From Oscillospiraceae bacterium (lineage in GTDB: Bacteria; Bacillota; Clostridia; Oscillospirales; CAG-272): a stretch of 64,000 nucleotides of DNA. The translations under genes and the position numbers were made by a program. Positions 58,821-64,000 of this stretch are shown here, in pieces. Location of the stretch: contig SVQK01000056.1 in NCBI GenBank assembly GCA_015065385.1, forward strand, positions 186,001-250,000, given 5' to 3'. Position 1 is the stretch's first letter; the number at the start of each line of letters is the position of its first letter. Below the pieces are notes generated by a model, which was given only the letters and a program-made list of their open reading frames with translations, was not told where the DNA came from and ran no database searches.

Positions 58821-60812
58821 ATGCGACTATCAATCGACCTTGAAACCTACTCCAGCGTGGATCTTGGCGACGCGGGACTTTACAAGTATGTGGAGAGTCC
58901 GGATTTTGAAATCCTTCTTCTCGCATACGCTGTAGACGACAATCCCGTTGACATCATCGATCTCGCGCAGGGTGAAGAGGTTCCCGATTGGCTGATAAAA
59001 GCGTTGCACGACCCCTCTACCATTAAGTACGCCCACAATGCGGCCTTTGAGTTCGACTGCCTCTCCAAATACTACGGGGAAATGGTTCCCGAACAGTGGC
59101 GTTGCACGATGTTCCACGCCCTGTATTGTGGATACCCCGGAAAACTTGAAGCGGTCGGCGCGGCGGTGGGTTTCGACGAAGACAAGAAAAAGCTGGCAAC
59201 GGGTAAAGAGCTGATCCGGTACTTCTGCAAGCCGGTGAACCCGACACAGAAGAACGGGGGCCGCACACGGAACTACCCTCACCACGATCCCGCGAAGTGG
59301 AATCTGTTCAAGGAATACTGCAAGCAGGACGTGGTGGCGGAAATGGAGATCGAAAATCGGCTCTCCATACATCCGGTTCCGGATTTCCTGCAGAAACAGT
59401 GGGAAACCGACCTTCGGATCAACCGGCGCGGTGTAGCAGTTGACCTCGATCTTACCTCGGGCGCTCAGGCAATCGACGCCAAGATCCGCGAGAGCCTTCT
59501 GATGGAGGCCACAGAGATTTCCGGGTTGTCAAACCCAAACAGCGTGTCACAACTTGTCGGGTGGCTTAATCAAAACGGCCAAACCGACATTACCGACCTG
59601 CGGAAGGAAACGGTCAATGACCTGCTTTCGGGGTGGAGCGGTACAGAGGAAGAGAAACGGATGCTCGAGATCCGACAGGAGCTTGGCAAGACATCCAACA
59701 AGAAGTACGACGCCATCAGCGAGTGCGTTTGCAACGATGGCCGGGTACGAGGCCTTCTCCAGTTCTACGGAGCCAACCGGACGGGCCGATGGGCTGGCCG
59801 ACTGGTTCAGGTTCAGAACCTCCCGCGGACCTACATCGGGTCGCTCGACTTGGCTCGGGATCTTGTGAAAGGGCGGAAGGGCGAGGCCCTTCGAGTGATT
59901 TACGGATCGATCCCTGATACCCTTTCTCAGCTTATCCGCACGGCTTTTGTGGCATCACCCGGAAACGTGTTGATCGATGCCGATTTCTCGGCAATCGAAG
60001 CCCGCGTGATTTCGTGGCTCGCGGGGGAGGAGTGGCGGTTGGAGATCTTCCGGACAACCGGTAAGATCTACGAGGCTTCGGCCTCCATGATCTACCACGT
60101 CCCCGTTGAAACCATAGCGAAGGGGCAACCGAACTACCACCTCCGACAGAGAGGAAAGGTGGCGGAGCTGGCTCTTGGCTATCAAGGTTCGGTAGGGGCC
60201 ATGCGCAGAATGGACGCGGCTCACGCGCTCGATGACCTCTCAGACGACGATCTTTTGGGAATCGTGAAGGGATGGCGGCAGAGCAACAACAAGATCCAGC
60301 AGCTGTGGTACGACGCGGAGGGCGCGGCCATTCATACGGTCGAAACCGGAGAGGCTTCGATGGTGAAGTGCCTGACTTTCCGGATGGAATACGACAGAGA
60401 ACACGGGGGCTCGTGCCTTAGCATTGAACTGCCGTCAAAGCGGAAGTTGTTTTACAACAACCCCACGCTTACGCGGAACCGGTGGAACAAGGCGTCGCTC
60501 CAATTCTCAGGCGTAAACCAAACGACGAAAAAATGGGAGCACGCGGAAACCTACGGTGGTAAGATCATTGAGAACTGCACTCAGGCAATCGCCCGGGATT
60601 GCTTAGCCGAGGCAATTGAGCGCCTTGAGGCCGCGGGATTCCCTATCGTGTTCCACATACACGATGAAGTCGTAATTGACACGAGGCCCTTTGCGGACGA
60701 TGAAAAAATGCTTCAGGCGGTGATTGACGTCATGAGACAACCGCCCGAATGGGCTCCCGGTCTTCCCTTAAACGGCGATGGCTGGGTGGGAACGTACTTC
60801 AAGAAGGATTAA
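58821..60812 (+). CDS. Phage family A DNA polymerase with 3'-5' exonuclease domain
   Basis: A 663-residue replicative polymerase; ATG 58821 behind AGAGGGG. Residues about 1-190 are the proofreading domain (LSIDLETYSS with DxE, KYAHNAAFEFDCL). Palm motif A is VLIDADFSAIEARVISWLA, motif B is LRQRGKVAELALGYQGS, and motif C is FPIVFHIHDEVVID with the second catalytic Asp. There is no 5'-3' exonuclease domain, as in T7-like enzymes. The lengths agree. It ends the early replication operon seen here; tRNA genes follow nine bases after its stop. Confidence 0.95.
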   Translation: MRLSIDLETYSSVDLGDAGLYKYVESPDFEILLLAYAVDDNPVDIIDLAQGEEVPDWLIKALHDPSTIKYAHNAAFEFDCLSKYYGEMVPEQWRCTMFHALYCGYPGKLEAVGAAVGFDEDKKKLATGKELIRYFCKPVNPTQKNGGRTRNYPHHDPAKWNLFKEYCKQDVVAEMEIENRLSIHPVPDFLQKQWETDLRINRRGVAVDLDLTSGAQAIDAKIRESLLMEATEISGLSNPNSVSQLVGWLNQNGQTDITDLRKETVNDLLSGWSGTEEEKRMLEIRQELGKTSNKKYDAISECVCNDGRVRGLLQFYGANRTGRWAGRLVQVQNLPRTYIGSLDLARDLVKGRKGEALRVIYGSIPDTLSQLIRTAFVASPGNVLIDADFSAIEARVISWLAGEEWRLEIFRTTGKIYEASASMIYHVPVETIAKGQPNYHLRQRGKVAELALGYQGSVGAMRRMDAAHALDDLSDDDLLGIVKGWRQSNNKIQQLWYDAEGAAIHTVETGEASMVKCLTFRMEYDREHGGSCLSIELPSKRKLFYNNPTLTRNRWNKASLQFSGVNQTTKKWEHAETYGGKIIENCTQAIARDCLAEAIERLEAAGFPIVFHIHDEVVIDTRPFADDEKMLQAVIDVMRQPPEWAPGLPLNGDGWVGTYFKKD

Positions 60813-60821
60813 GCAACATGG

Positions 60822-60898
60822 GCTGGTGTAGCTCAATTTGGCAGAGCGGGCGTCTTGTAATCGTCAGGTTTTTGCGGGTTCGATTCCCGCCGCCAGCT
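60822..60898 (+). tRNA. tRNA-Thr (anticodon TGT)
   Basis: Acceptor GCTGGTG/CGCCAGC, D stem GCTC/GAGC, anticodon loop CTTGTAA, T arm GCGGG-TTCGATT-CCCGC, discriminator T. One mismatch lies next to the anticodon loop. CCA is not encoded. Confidence 0.88.
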
Positions 60899-60901
60899 TT
60901 T

Positions 60902-60991
60902 GCCGGGGTAGCATAGTGGCCGAATGCGGCGGGCCTGAACCCCGTAGAGTGCTCGACAGAGGCTCCGTGAGTTCGAATCTCACCCCCGGCG
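60902..60991 (+). tRNA. tRNA-Ser (anticodon TGA), class II
   Basis: Acceptor GCCGGGG/CCCCGGC, D stem GCAT/ATGC, anticodon stem GCGGG/CCCGT with loop CCTGAAC, long variable arm, T arm GTGAG-TTCGAAT-CTCAC, discriminator G. Position 33 is C instead of the nearly universal T. CCA is not encoded. Confidence 0.78.
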
Positions 60992-61129
60992 TCTTCCGGA
61001 GAAATCCGGTCGGTGCGGAGTGTCCGCGCAGCGATACCGAAATCGTGTCTTAAGCGGTGAACCGAAAATACTGTCCGGTATGATTGGCTCGCATAGCAAC
61101 CGATTAGGGCGCACAAAAATCGCTTCTAT

Positions 61130-61203
61130 TCAGCCGTAGCTTTAGTAGGTCAGAGCACCGGGCCGTTAGCCCGGAGGATGCGGTTCGATTCCGCACAGCT
61201 GGC
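61130..61203 (+). tRNA. tRNA-Asn (anticodon GTT)
   Basis: Acceptor TCAGCCG pairs with CAGCTGG (one C-A mismatch), D stem GCTT/GAGC, anticodon stem CCGGG/CCCGG with loop CCGTTAG, T arm TGCGG-TTCGATT-CCGCA. Position 33 is C, as in the tRNA-Ser. CCA is not encoded. Confidence 0.72.
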
Positions 61204-61292
61204 CCTCTCTGGTATGCAGGGGGACATAAACGCATACTCGGTCGTGATGCAGGGCTGTAACGCGGGAAGGCCAACCGTGTCTGCATCAACAA

Positions 61293-61365
61293 GGGACGTT
61301 ACCTCAATTGGTAGAGACACCGGCTCATAACCGGTAAGTTGAAGGTTCGAGTCCTTCACGTCCCA
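61293..61365 (+). tRNA. tRNA-Met (anticodon CAT), elongator type
   Basis: Acceptor GGGACGT/ACGTCCC, anticodon stem ACCGG/CCGGT with loop CTCATAA, T arm GAAGG-TTCGAGT-CCTTC, discriminator A. The 1-72 pair is G-C, so it is not an initiator. Ile2 after lysidine modification is an alternative reading. Confidence 0.85.
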
Positions 61366-61367
61366 TC

Positions 61368-61516
61368 GGCGAAGTGGCGGAAAAGGTAACGCTGATTTCA
61401 CGGTGTCAAGAGGAATGCGAATAGGGGTTCGAGTCCCCCTGTCAACGGTGTTCGACTCCCGCTGGCGCATGGTGCAACAACATCCCCATGTGAGGTGCAA
61501 ATCCTCACCTTCGCTG
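61368..61516 (+). ncRNA. Long class-II tRNA-like element 1
   Basis: Acceptor-like ends GGCGAAG/CTTCGCT pair over seven positions (one G-T). A leucine-type D arm (TGGCGGAAAAGGTAACGC) follows the 5' end, and before the 3' end is a 6-bp T stem GTGAGG/CCTCAC with loop TGCAAAT (G at position 55 instead of T). The element is 149 nt, about 60 too long. The extra part holds another T-arm-like hairpin (AGGGG-TTCGAGT-CCCCCT). I cannot fix an anticodon. Confidence 0.5.
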
Positions 61517-61521
61517 AAAAA

Positions 61522-61631
61522 TATGCGGTGGCGGAATAGGTAGACGCACATCCGGAGTTGAGCCTTTCATCGGTTAACGGTTGCTCAACTCAGAAAACCG
61601 ATATGAGAGGTGCAAATCCTCTCCCGCATAA
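61522..61631 (+). ncRNA. Long class-II tRNA-like element 2
   Basis: Perfect 7-bp acceptor TATGCGG/CCGCATA, leucine-type D arm (TGGCGGAATAGGTAGACGC), T stem GAGAGG/CCTCTC with loop TGCAAAT. At 110 nt it is about 22 longer than a normal leucine tRNA. The middle has two interleaved perfect helices: GAGTTGAGC (61555-61563) with GCTCAACTC (61583-61591), and ATCGGTT (61569-61575) with AACCGAT (61596-61602). They could form a pseudoknot, or be alternatives. Leu is a guess. Confidence 0.5.
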
Positions 61632-61636
61632 TCTGA

Positions 61637-61784
61637 ACTGGGGTGGCGGAATAGGTAGACGCAGAGACGGTCAGGTGACAGGGGTACGGATAAAAACGTA
61701 ATCAGGTACTTCCCCTATGGGTTCGATTCCCTCCAATCCGGGCAGACGTCGGCCCATGTGAGGTGCAAATCCTCACCCCCGCCT
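61637..61784 (+). ncRNA. Long class-II tRNA-like element 3
   Basis: The same D-arm block (TGGCGGAATAGGTAGACGC) and 3' block (GTGAGG-TGCAAAT-CCTCAC) as its neighbours; acceptor ACTGGGG/CCCCGCC pairs over five of seven positions. At 148 nt it is about 60 too long. The extra part holds AGGGGTAC/GTACTTCCCCT and a T-arm-like GGG-TTCGATT-CCC, and a variable-arm hairpin GGGC/GCCC precedes the T stem. No anticodon can be set. Confidence 0.45.
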
Positions 61785-61807
61785 AAGTTGCAAAAATGGA
61801 GGAACAC

Positions 61808-62047
61808 ATGAATTTCAAGTGTAGTATAACAAGGCAGAAATGTCAAATCGATGATTTTGAATTTGACAATGTGTTATGCCCTTTTTATAAAAGTGGAAAC
61901 TACCGGTACAAACCCACAGAAGGGAATTTCCATTACGATCCTTCCAAAGGCGAACAGAGAACGGTTTTCTGTTTTGATGATACTTGCAGGTTTTATGGGA
62001 TAAAACGGTCAGAGGAAATCAAAGGCCGAGACTGGCTGGATAAATAA
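61808..62047 (+). CDS. Small Cys-rich phage protein of unknown function
   Basis: A 79-residue protein. I chose ATG 61808, seven bases after GGAGG; the in-frame ATG 61796 overlaps that site. Four or five Cys (FKCSITRQKCQ, VLCPFY, VFCFDDTCRFYG) are placed like a small zinc-binding fold. It is more AT-rich than the early operon and lies within the tRNA array. I do not recognise a family. Confidence 0.65.
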   Translation: MNFKCSITRQKCQIDDFEFDNVLCPFYKSGNYRYKPTEGNFHYDPSKGEQRTVFCFDDTCRFYGIKRSEEIKGRDWLDK

Positions 62048-62050
62048 TAT

Positions 62051-62123
62051 CGCGCGGTAGAGCAGAGGTCAGCTCGCCAGCTTCATAAGCTGGAGGTCGC
62101 AGGTCCGAATCCTGCCCGCGCAA
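62051..62123 (+). tRNA. tRNA-Met (anticodon CAT), initiator-like
   Basis: The start CGCGCGG pairs with CCGCGCA except that positions 1 and 72 are C and A, the mismatch typical of bacterial initiator tRNA. Anticodon stem CCAGC/GCTGG with loop TTCATAA, T arm GCAGG-TCCGAAT-CCTGC (C at position 55), discriminator A. It lacks the three G-C pairs next to the anticodon loop usual in initiators. CCA is not encoded. Confidence 0.72.
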
Positions 62124-62438
62124 TCAAATTGATCCGGAAGCGATACAGGAGATACAGGATCGCCCATCTGGTCCGTTGCCATCAAAAGGGATGGAGGTAA
62201 ATAGTTCCGTAGTCCTTACTGCGGAGCTTCCGTACAACGGCGTTATGACCCTACCGGCACGTAAGATCGGGGAACGTACATAGAGGGTTGATAATATACG
62301 ACGGCTGGTTATAGAAGGTACGGAACGACGGTCCGCCAAGGGCTTTGTGCGAAGTCCGCGCTGGTGGCAACGTGCGTAGAAGCGACTGTCGTTTTCGGGG
62401 AAGTCCTACCCGGCCCCATCTGAGAATGAGGAAAGAAA
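62124..62438 (+). other. Non-coding stretch in the tRNA array, possibly structured RNA
   Basis: No gene is clear here. A 30-codon ORF (ATG 62191 to TAG 62283, ending LPARKIGERT) is open far upstream but has only a weak AAAGGG site. The second half (about 62310-62438) is GC-rich with several self-complementary pieces (GGACTTCGCAC-type and CGGGG/CCCCG), as expected for a structured RNA, and touches the ribosome site of the next gene. I cannot match it to a known RNA. Confidence 0.3.
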
Positions 62439-62870
62439 ATGAACACACTGAAAGTCGAAGCCCTACTTGCAAAGAAGTATGGCTATAAACGTCTTCCCGG
62501 TGATTTGTCCGAAAAGTACCGGCAGTATTTTCATGAGAACATTCCGAGTTGGCTGAAGATTGAGGGAGAAACCAGACCTCTTTATACCGTGAAGGGATCG
62601 AAAGTGTGCGATTTCTATGACAGGATCGTCATTGGAGATTACGGAGCGTTCATTGAGTTCTTTGCCGAACCGGAAGAAACGCACTTCATTATCCAACCCG
62701 GTCAGGAATACAGGGTGAATGATCCGAGGTACAGCAACAACGTGAAGTATATCTGGATGACAGTTGATGATGGATCCGGAATCAAGATTTACAGACAGAG
62801 AAAAACCGTAACCTATGCAGACTACCTTCCGGACCGGTATTATGTGAGTGTGCATGAAGTAACGGCTTGA
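62439..62870 (+). CDS. Phage protein of unknown function
   Basis: A 143-residue protein; ATG follows GAGGAAAG. It starts with a short helical segment (VEALLAKKYGYKRLPGDL) and continues as a mostly beta-strand fold (IVIGDYGAFIEFFAEPEETH, YIWMTVDDGSGIKIYRQ, VTYADYLPDRYYVSVHEV). No catalytic motif is visible. It stands between the structured stretch and the split tRNA-Gln. Confidence 0.7.
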   Translation: MNTLKVEALLAKKYGYKRLPGDLSEKYRQYFHENIPSWLKIEGETRPLYTVKGSKVCDFYDRIVIGDYGAFIEFFAEPEETHFIIQPGQEYRVNDPRYSNNVKYIWMTVDDGSGIKIYRQRKTVTYADYLPDRYYVSVHEVTA

Positions 62871-62875
62871 AATTC

Positions 62876-62894
62876 GGGGGATTAGCGTAATGGT
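62876..62894 (+). other. 5' fragment of tRNA-Gln before the endonuclease gene
   Basis: GGGGGAT-TA-GCGT-AATGGT is the acceptor strand, positions 8-9, D stem and D loop of a tRNA. Its GGGGGAT pairs over all seven positions (one G-T) with ATCCCCT at 63697-63703. The GIY-YIG start codon (62890) lies inside the D loop. The last seven bases, TAATGGT, recur at 63646-63652. Confidence 0.7.
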
Positions 62895-63648
62895 TGGAAT
62901 TTATAAATTCACAAATGTAATTGATGGTAAGTCTTATATTGGAAAAAGCAAAAATATAACCAGAAGATATAATCACCATAAGCGTTTGGCTGGCGGTGAA
63001 GCAGATGGCTTTAATCTATATGTAGACTCTGTTATGCGAGAAGTGGGATTCCATAATTTTGAGTTTATGGTACTTGAAGAGTGCCATCCAGAAGAACTCG
63101 ATGAGAAGGAAAAATATTATATAAAAAAGTTTAACACCTTAATTCCGAACGGATACAATATAAGTTTTGGGGGAAGAGGAGGAAGGTTTCAATCCATAAA
63201 ATCATTTGAAGAAATAAAAGAAATCCAGAGGTTATTGAGCGATACAGTTTTATCGGAAGCAGAGATAGGGCGGAAATTTGGGGTTACAGATGTTACTATT
63301 TCATATATAAATGTTGGAAAAATATGGAAAAACGAAAATGTGAGTTATCCAATAAGAACCTTAAGCCTAAATCGTATAATCACTCCGGTACATTGTGAAC
63401 GATGCGGGAAAGCAATACATAAAAGAAATAAATTCCATTTATGCCAGAGCTGTTATTCAAAAAAGAAAGGCGAGCACATTCCGCCGAAAGAGTTGTTATT
63501 TGAGGAACTGATGGGATCAAGTTTTGAAGCGGTCGGTAGAAAATATGGTGTGACGGGAAACGCTGTAAAAAAATGGTGCGAGAAGTATGGTTTACCGAAT
63601 CACGCCTATGAATATCGAAAACTACGAGATTTGAGGGATAAACATTAA
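62890..63648 (+). CDS. GIY-YIG homing endonuclease inserted in a tRNA-Gln gene
   Basis: A 252-residue protein. The GIY-YIG nuclease domain (about 1-95) has VGIYKFTN and KSYIGKSKNITRRYNHH (GIY, YIG, Arg, His) and the metal Glu in the later helix of KEKYYIKKFN. The rest holds two HTH-like repeats (LSEAEIGRKFGVTDVTISYI, SSFEAVGRKYGVTGNAVKKW) around a four-Cys knuckle (CERCGKAIH, CQSCYSKKK), the DNA-binding part of homing enzymes. It is strikingly AT-rich beside its neighbours, a sign of separate transfer. Its ATG and TAA each lie in a copy of TAATGGT, so the gene exactly fills a break in the D loop of a tRNA-Gln. Confidence 0.9.
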   Translation: MVGIYKFTNVIDGKSYIGKSKNITRRYNHHKRLAGGEADGFNLYVDSVMREVGFHNFEFMVLEECHPEELDEKEKYYIKKFNTLIPNGYNISFGGRGGRFQSIKSFEEIKEIQRLLSDTVLSEAEIGRKFGVTDVTISYINVGKIWKNENVSYPIRTLSLNRIITPVHCERCGKAIHKRNKFHLCQSCYSKKKGEHIPPKELLFEELMGSSFEAVGRKYGVTGNAVKKWCEKYGLPNHAYEYRKLRDLRDKH

Positions 63649-63704
63649 TGGTAATGTGCATGACTTTGAATCATGAAAAGAAGGTTCGATTCCTTCATCC
63701 CCTG
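63633..63704 (+). tRNA. tRNA-Gln (anticodon TTG), overlapping the endonuclease 3' end
   Basis: The 3' body is complete: D strand ATGT, anticodon stem CATGA/TCATG with loop CTTTGAA, T arm GAAGG-TTCGATT-CCTTC, acceptor strand ATCCCCT, discriminator G. A replacement 5' part made of the endonuclease end (GAGGGAT, AA, ACAT) folds with one acceptor mismatch but lacks T at position 8. Joining the fragment at 62876-62887 to base 63646 gives a better tRNA. Confidence 0.75.
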
Positions 63705-63707
63705 TTT

Positions 63708-63740
63708 AACTTGCAACCAACTTGCAACTAACTTGCAACC
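63708..63740 (+). repeat. Three tandem copies of an 11-bp repeat
   Basis: AACTTGCAACC, AACTTGCAACT and AACTTGCAACC follow each other without gaps, right after the tRNA-Gln. Too short and too close for CRISPR; could be protein-binding iterons. Confidence 0.8.
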
Positions 63741-63761
63741 TTGAAAGGGGGTGATCCTACT

Positions 63762-63989
63762 GTGGACGGAGCAGGTAACGAGTTTCCGTTGACTATATCG
63801 CCGCCCGGAATTGATGAAATCATCGAATCTCTAAAGGGAGTAGGGATTGAAGTTGTTCCGGGCGAATCAACAGAGTATGTTATCGCTGAAGAACCGGATG
63901 GTAAGCGGTACAAACTTCCGAAGGATTTCAATATCTTCACGAATCCGATTAAGATTCCGATTGAAGAAAATGGAGGTGGGAAGATATGA
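63762..63989 (+). CDS. Small phage protein of unknown function
   Basis: A 75-residue protein. I chose GTG 63762, with AAAGGGGGTG about 8 bases upstream, over the in-frame TTG 63741, which lies in the ribosome site. It has a short alpha/beta domain (GIDEIIESLKGVGIEVVPG, STEYVIAEEPDGKRYKLP) that looks like a small capping or regulatory fold. Its stop overlaps the next ATG (ATGA). No family recognised. Confidence 0.65.
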   Translation: MDGAGNEFPLTISPPGIDEIIESLKGVGIEVVPGESTEYVIAEEPDGKRYKLPKDFNIFTNPIKIPIEENGGGKI

Positions 63990-64000
63990 TCTATACAGAG
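63986..64000 (+). CDS. Start of a further phage gene (partial)
   Basis: ATG 63986 behind GGAGGTGGG, overlapping the previous stop; only MIYTE is inside the window. Confidence 0.6.

Noticed and set aside
61204-61292. Small ORF across the tRNA-Met gene (from about ATG 61213)
   Set aside because: It runs through the tRNA body, so its sequence is fixed by the tRNA; no ribosome site.
61368-61784. Group I introns within the long tRNA-like elements
   Set aside because: The surplus is only about 20-60 nt, far too short for a group I core.
63708-63740. CRISPR array
   Set aside because: Repeats are 11 bp with no spacers and no cas genes nearby.

Overview
The window is one contig from a GC-rich Firmicute. 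It is most like an uncultured gut member of the Clostridia (Oscillospirales or Christensenellales type). The evidence is the gene families (CD3324, DUF951, DUF3048/YerB, YfhO, type-4 uracil-DNA glycosylase, clostridial MetRS C-terminal domain), strong AGGAGG ribosome sites, and many promoters of the form TTGNNN-17 bp-TATAAT. About 47 kb of host DNA (about 6.4-53.7 kb) lies between parts of two different prophages whose DNA is visibly less GC-rich. I saw no rRNA and no CRISPR array.

Left prophage (1 to about 6.39 kb): the 3' end of a siphophage-like prophage. It holds a tail-end XkdX protein, then a diversity-generating retroelement (DGR): an Avd-like accessory protein, an adenine-rich template repeat and a reverse transcriptase with the DGR-type motif IGDQLSQ and YMDD. 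A lysis cassette follows (amidase fused to a phosphodiester-glycosidase domain, a membrane protein, a frameshifted coiled-coil protein, a holin-like protein), then xis and a Tn916-type integrase. The DGR target gene must lie to the left of the window. The prophage sits inside metG and leaves the tRNA-binding C-terminal domain of methionyl-tRNA synthetase as a separate ORF at 6386-6853.

Host region (6.4-53.7 kb): mostly polysaccharide use and envelope genes. These are a TIM-barrel glycosidase with a sugar-binding lipoprotein, a DegT-type aminotransferase, GH63-like, GH9, GH76, GH5 and GH127 enzymes, a WbsX/GH99-like protein and NagB. An AlgI/AlgJ-type O-acetylation operon also carries a sugar isomerase and two tandem transglutaminase lipoproteins. 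Housekeeping blocks are cobT-cobU-cobS-(short cobU-like)-cobC, M18 peptidase-Nudix-HAD, metY, udg, and DUF951-yfhO-ruvA-ruvB. Two inverted copies of a MITE-like element (32102-32376 and 38512-38815), each with terminal inverted repeats and a 3-bp TNA target duplication, flank the metY-GH76 block. Two leader regions stand out: an 18-codon ORF upstream of metY, and a 12-codon ORF plus hairpin upstream of a CD3324 gene that has no ATG/GTG/TTG start.

Right prophage (about 53.7 kb to the end): its large serine recombinase reads outward across the attachment junction and, without a stop, into a host XRE regulator gene, giving an 856-codon chimeric ORF. Next come a repressor, a promoter flanked by a perfect 12-bp operator dyad, an early replication operon (HTH, a conserved small protein, DUF2800, DUF2815, family A DNA polymerase), and then an unusual tRNA array. 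The array has Thr, Ser, Asn, elongator Met and initiator-like Met tRNAs, three long class-II-like tRNA elements with an abnormal T loop (TGCAAAT), and a tRNA-Gln gene split in its D loop by a GIY-YIG endonuclease gene. Key candidates for new biology are the DGR, the split tRNA-Gln, the three long tRNA-like elements, the chimeric recombinase ORF, the start-less CD3324 gene and the MITE family.
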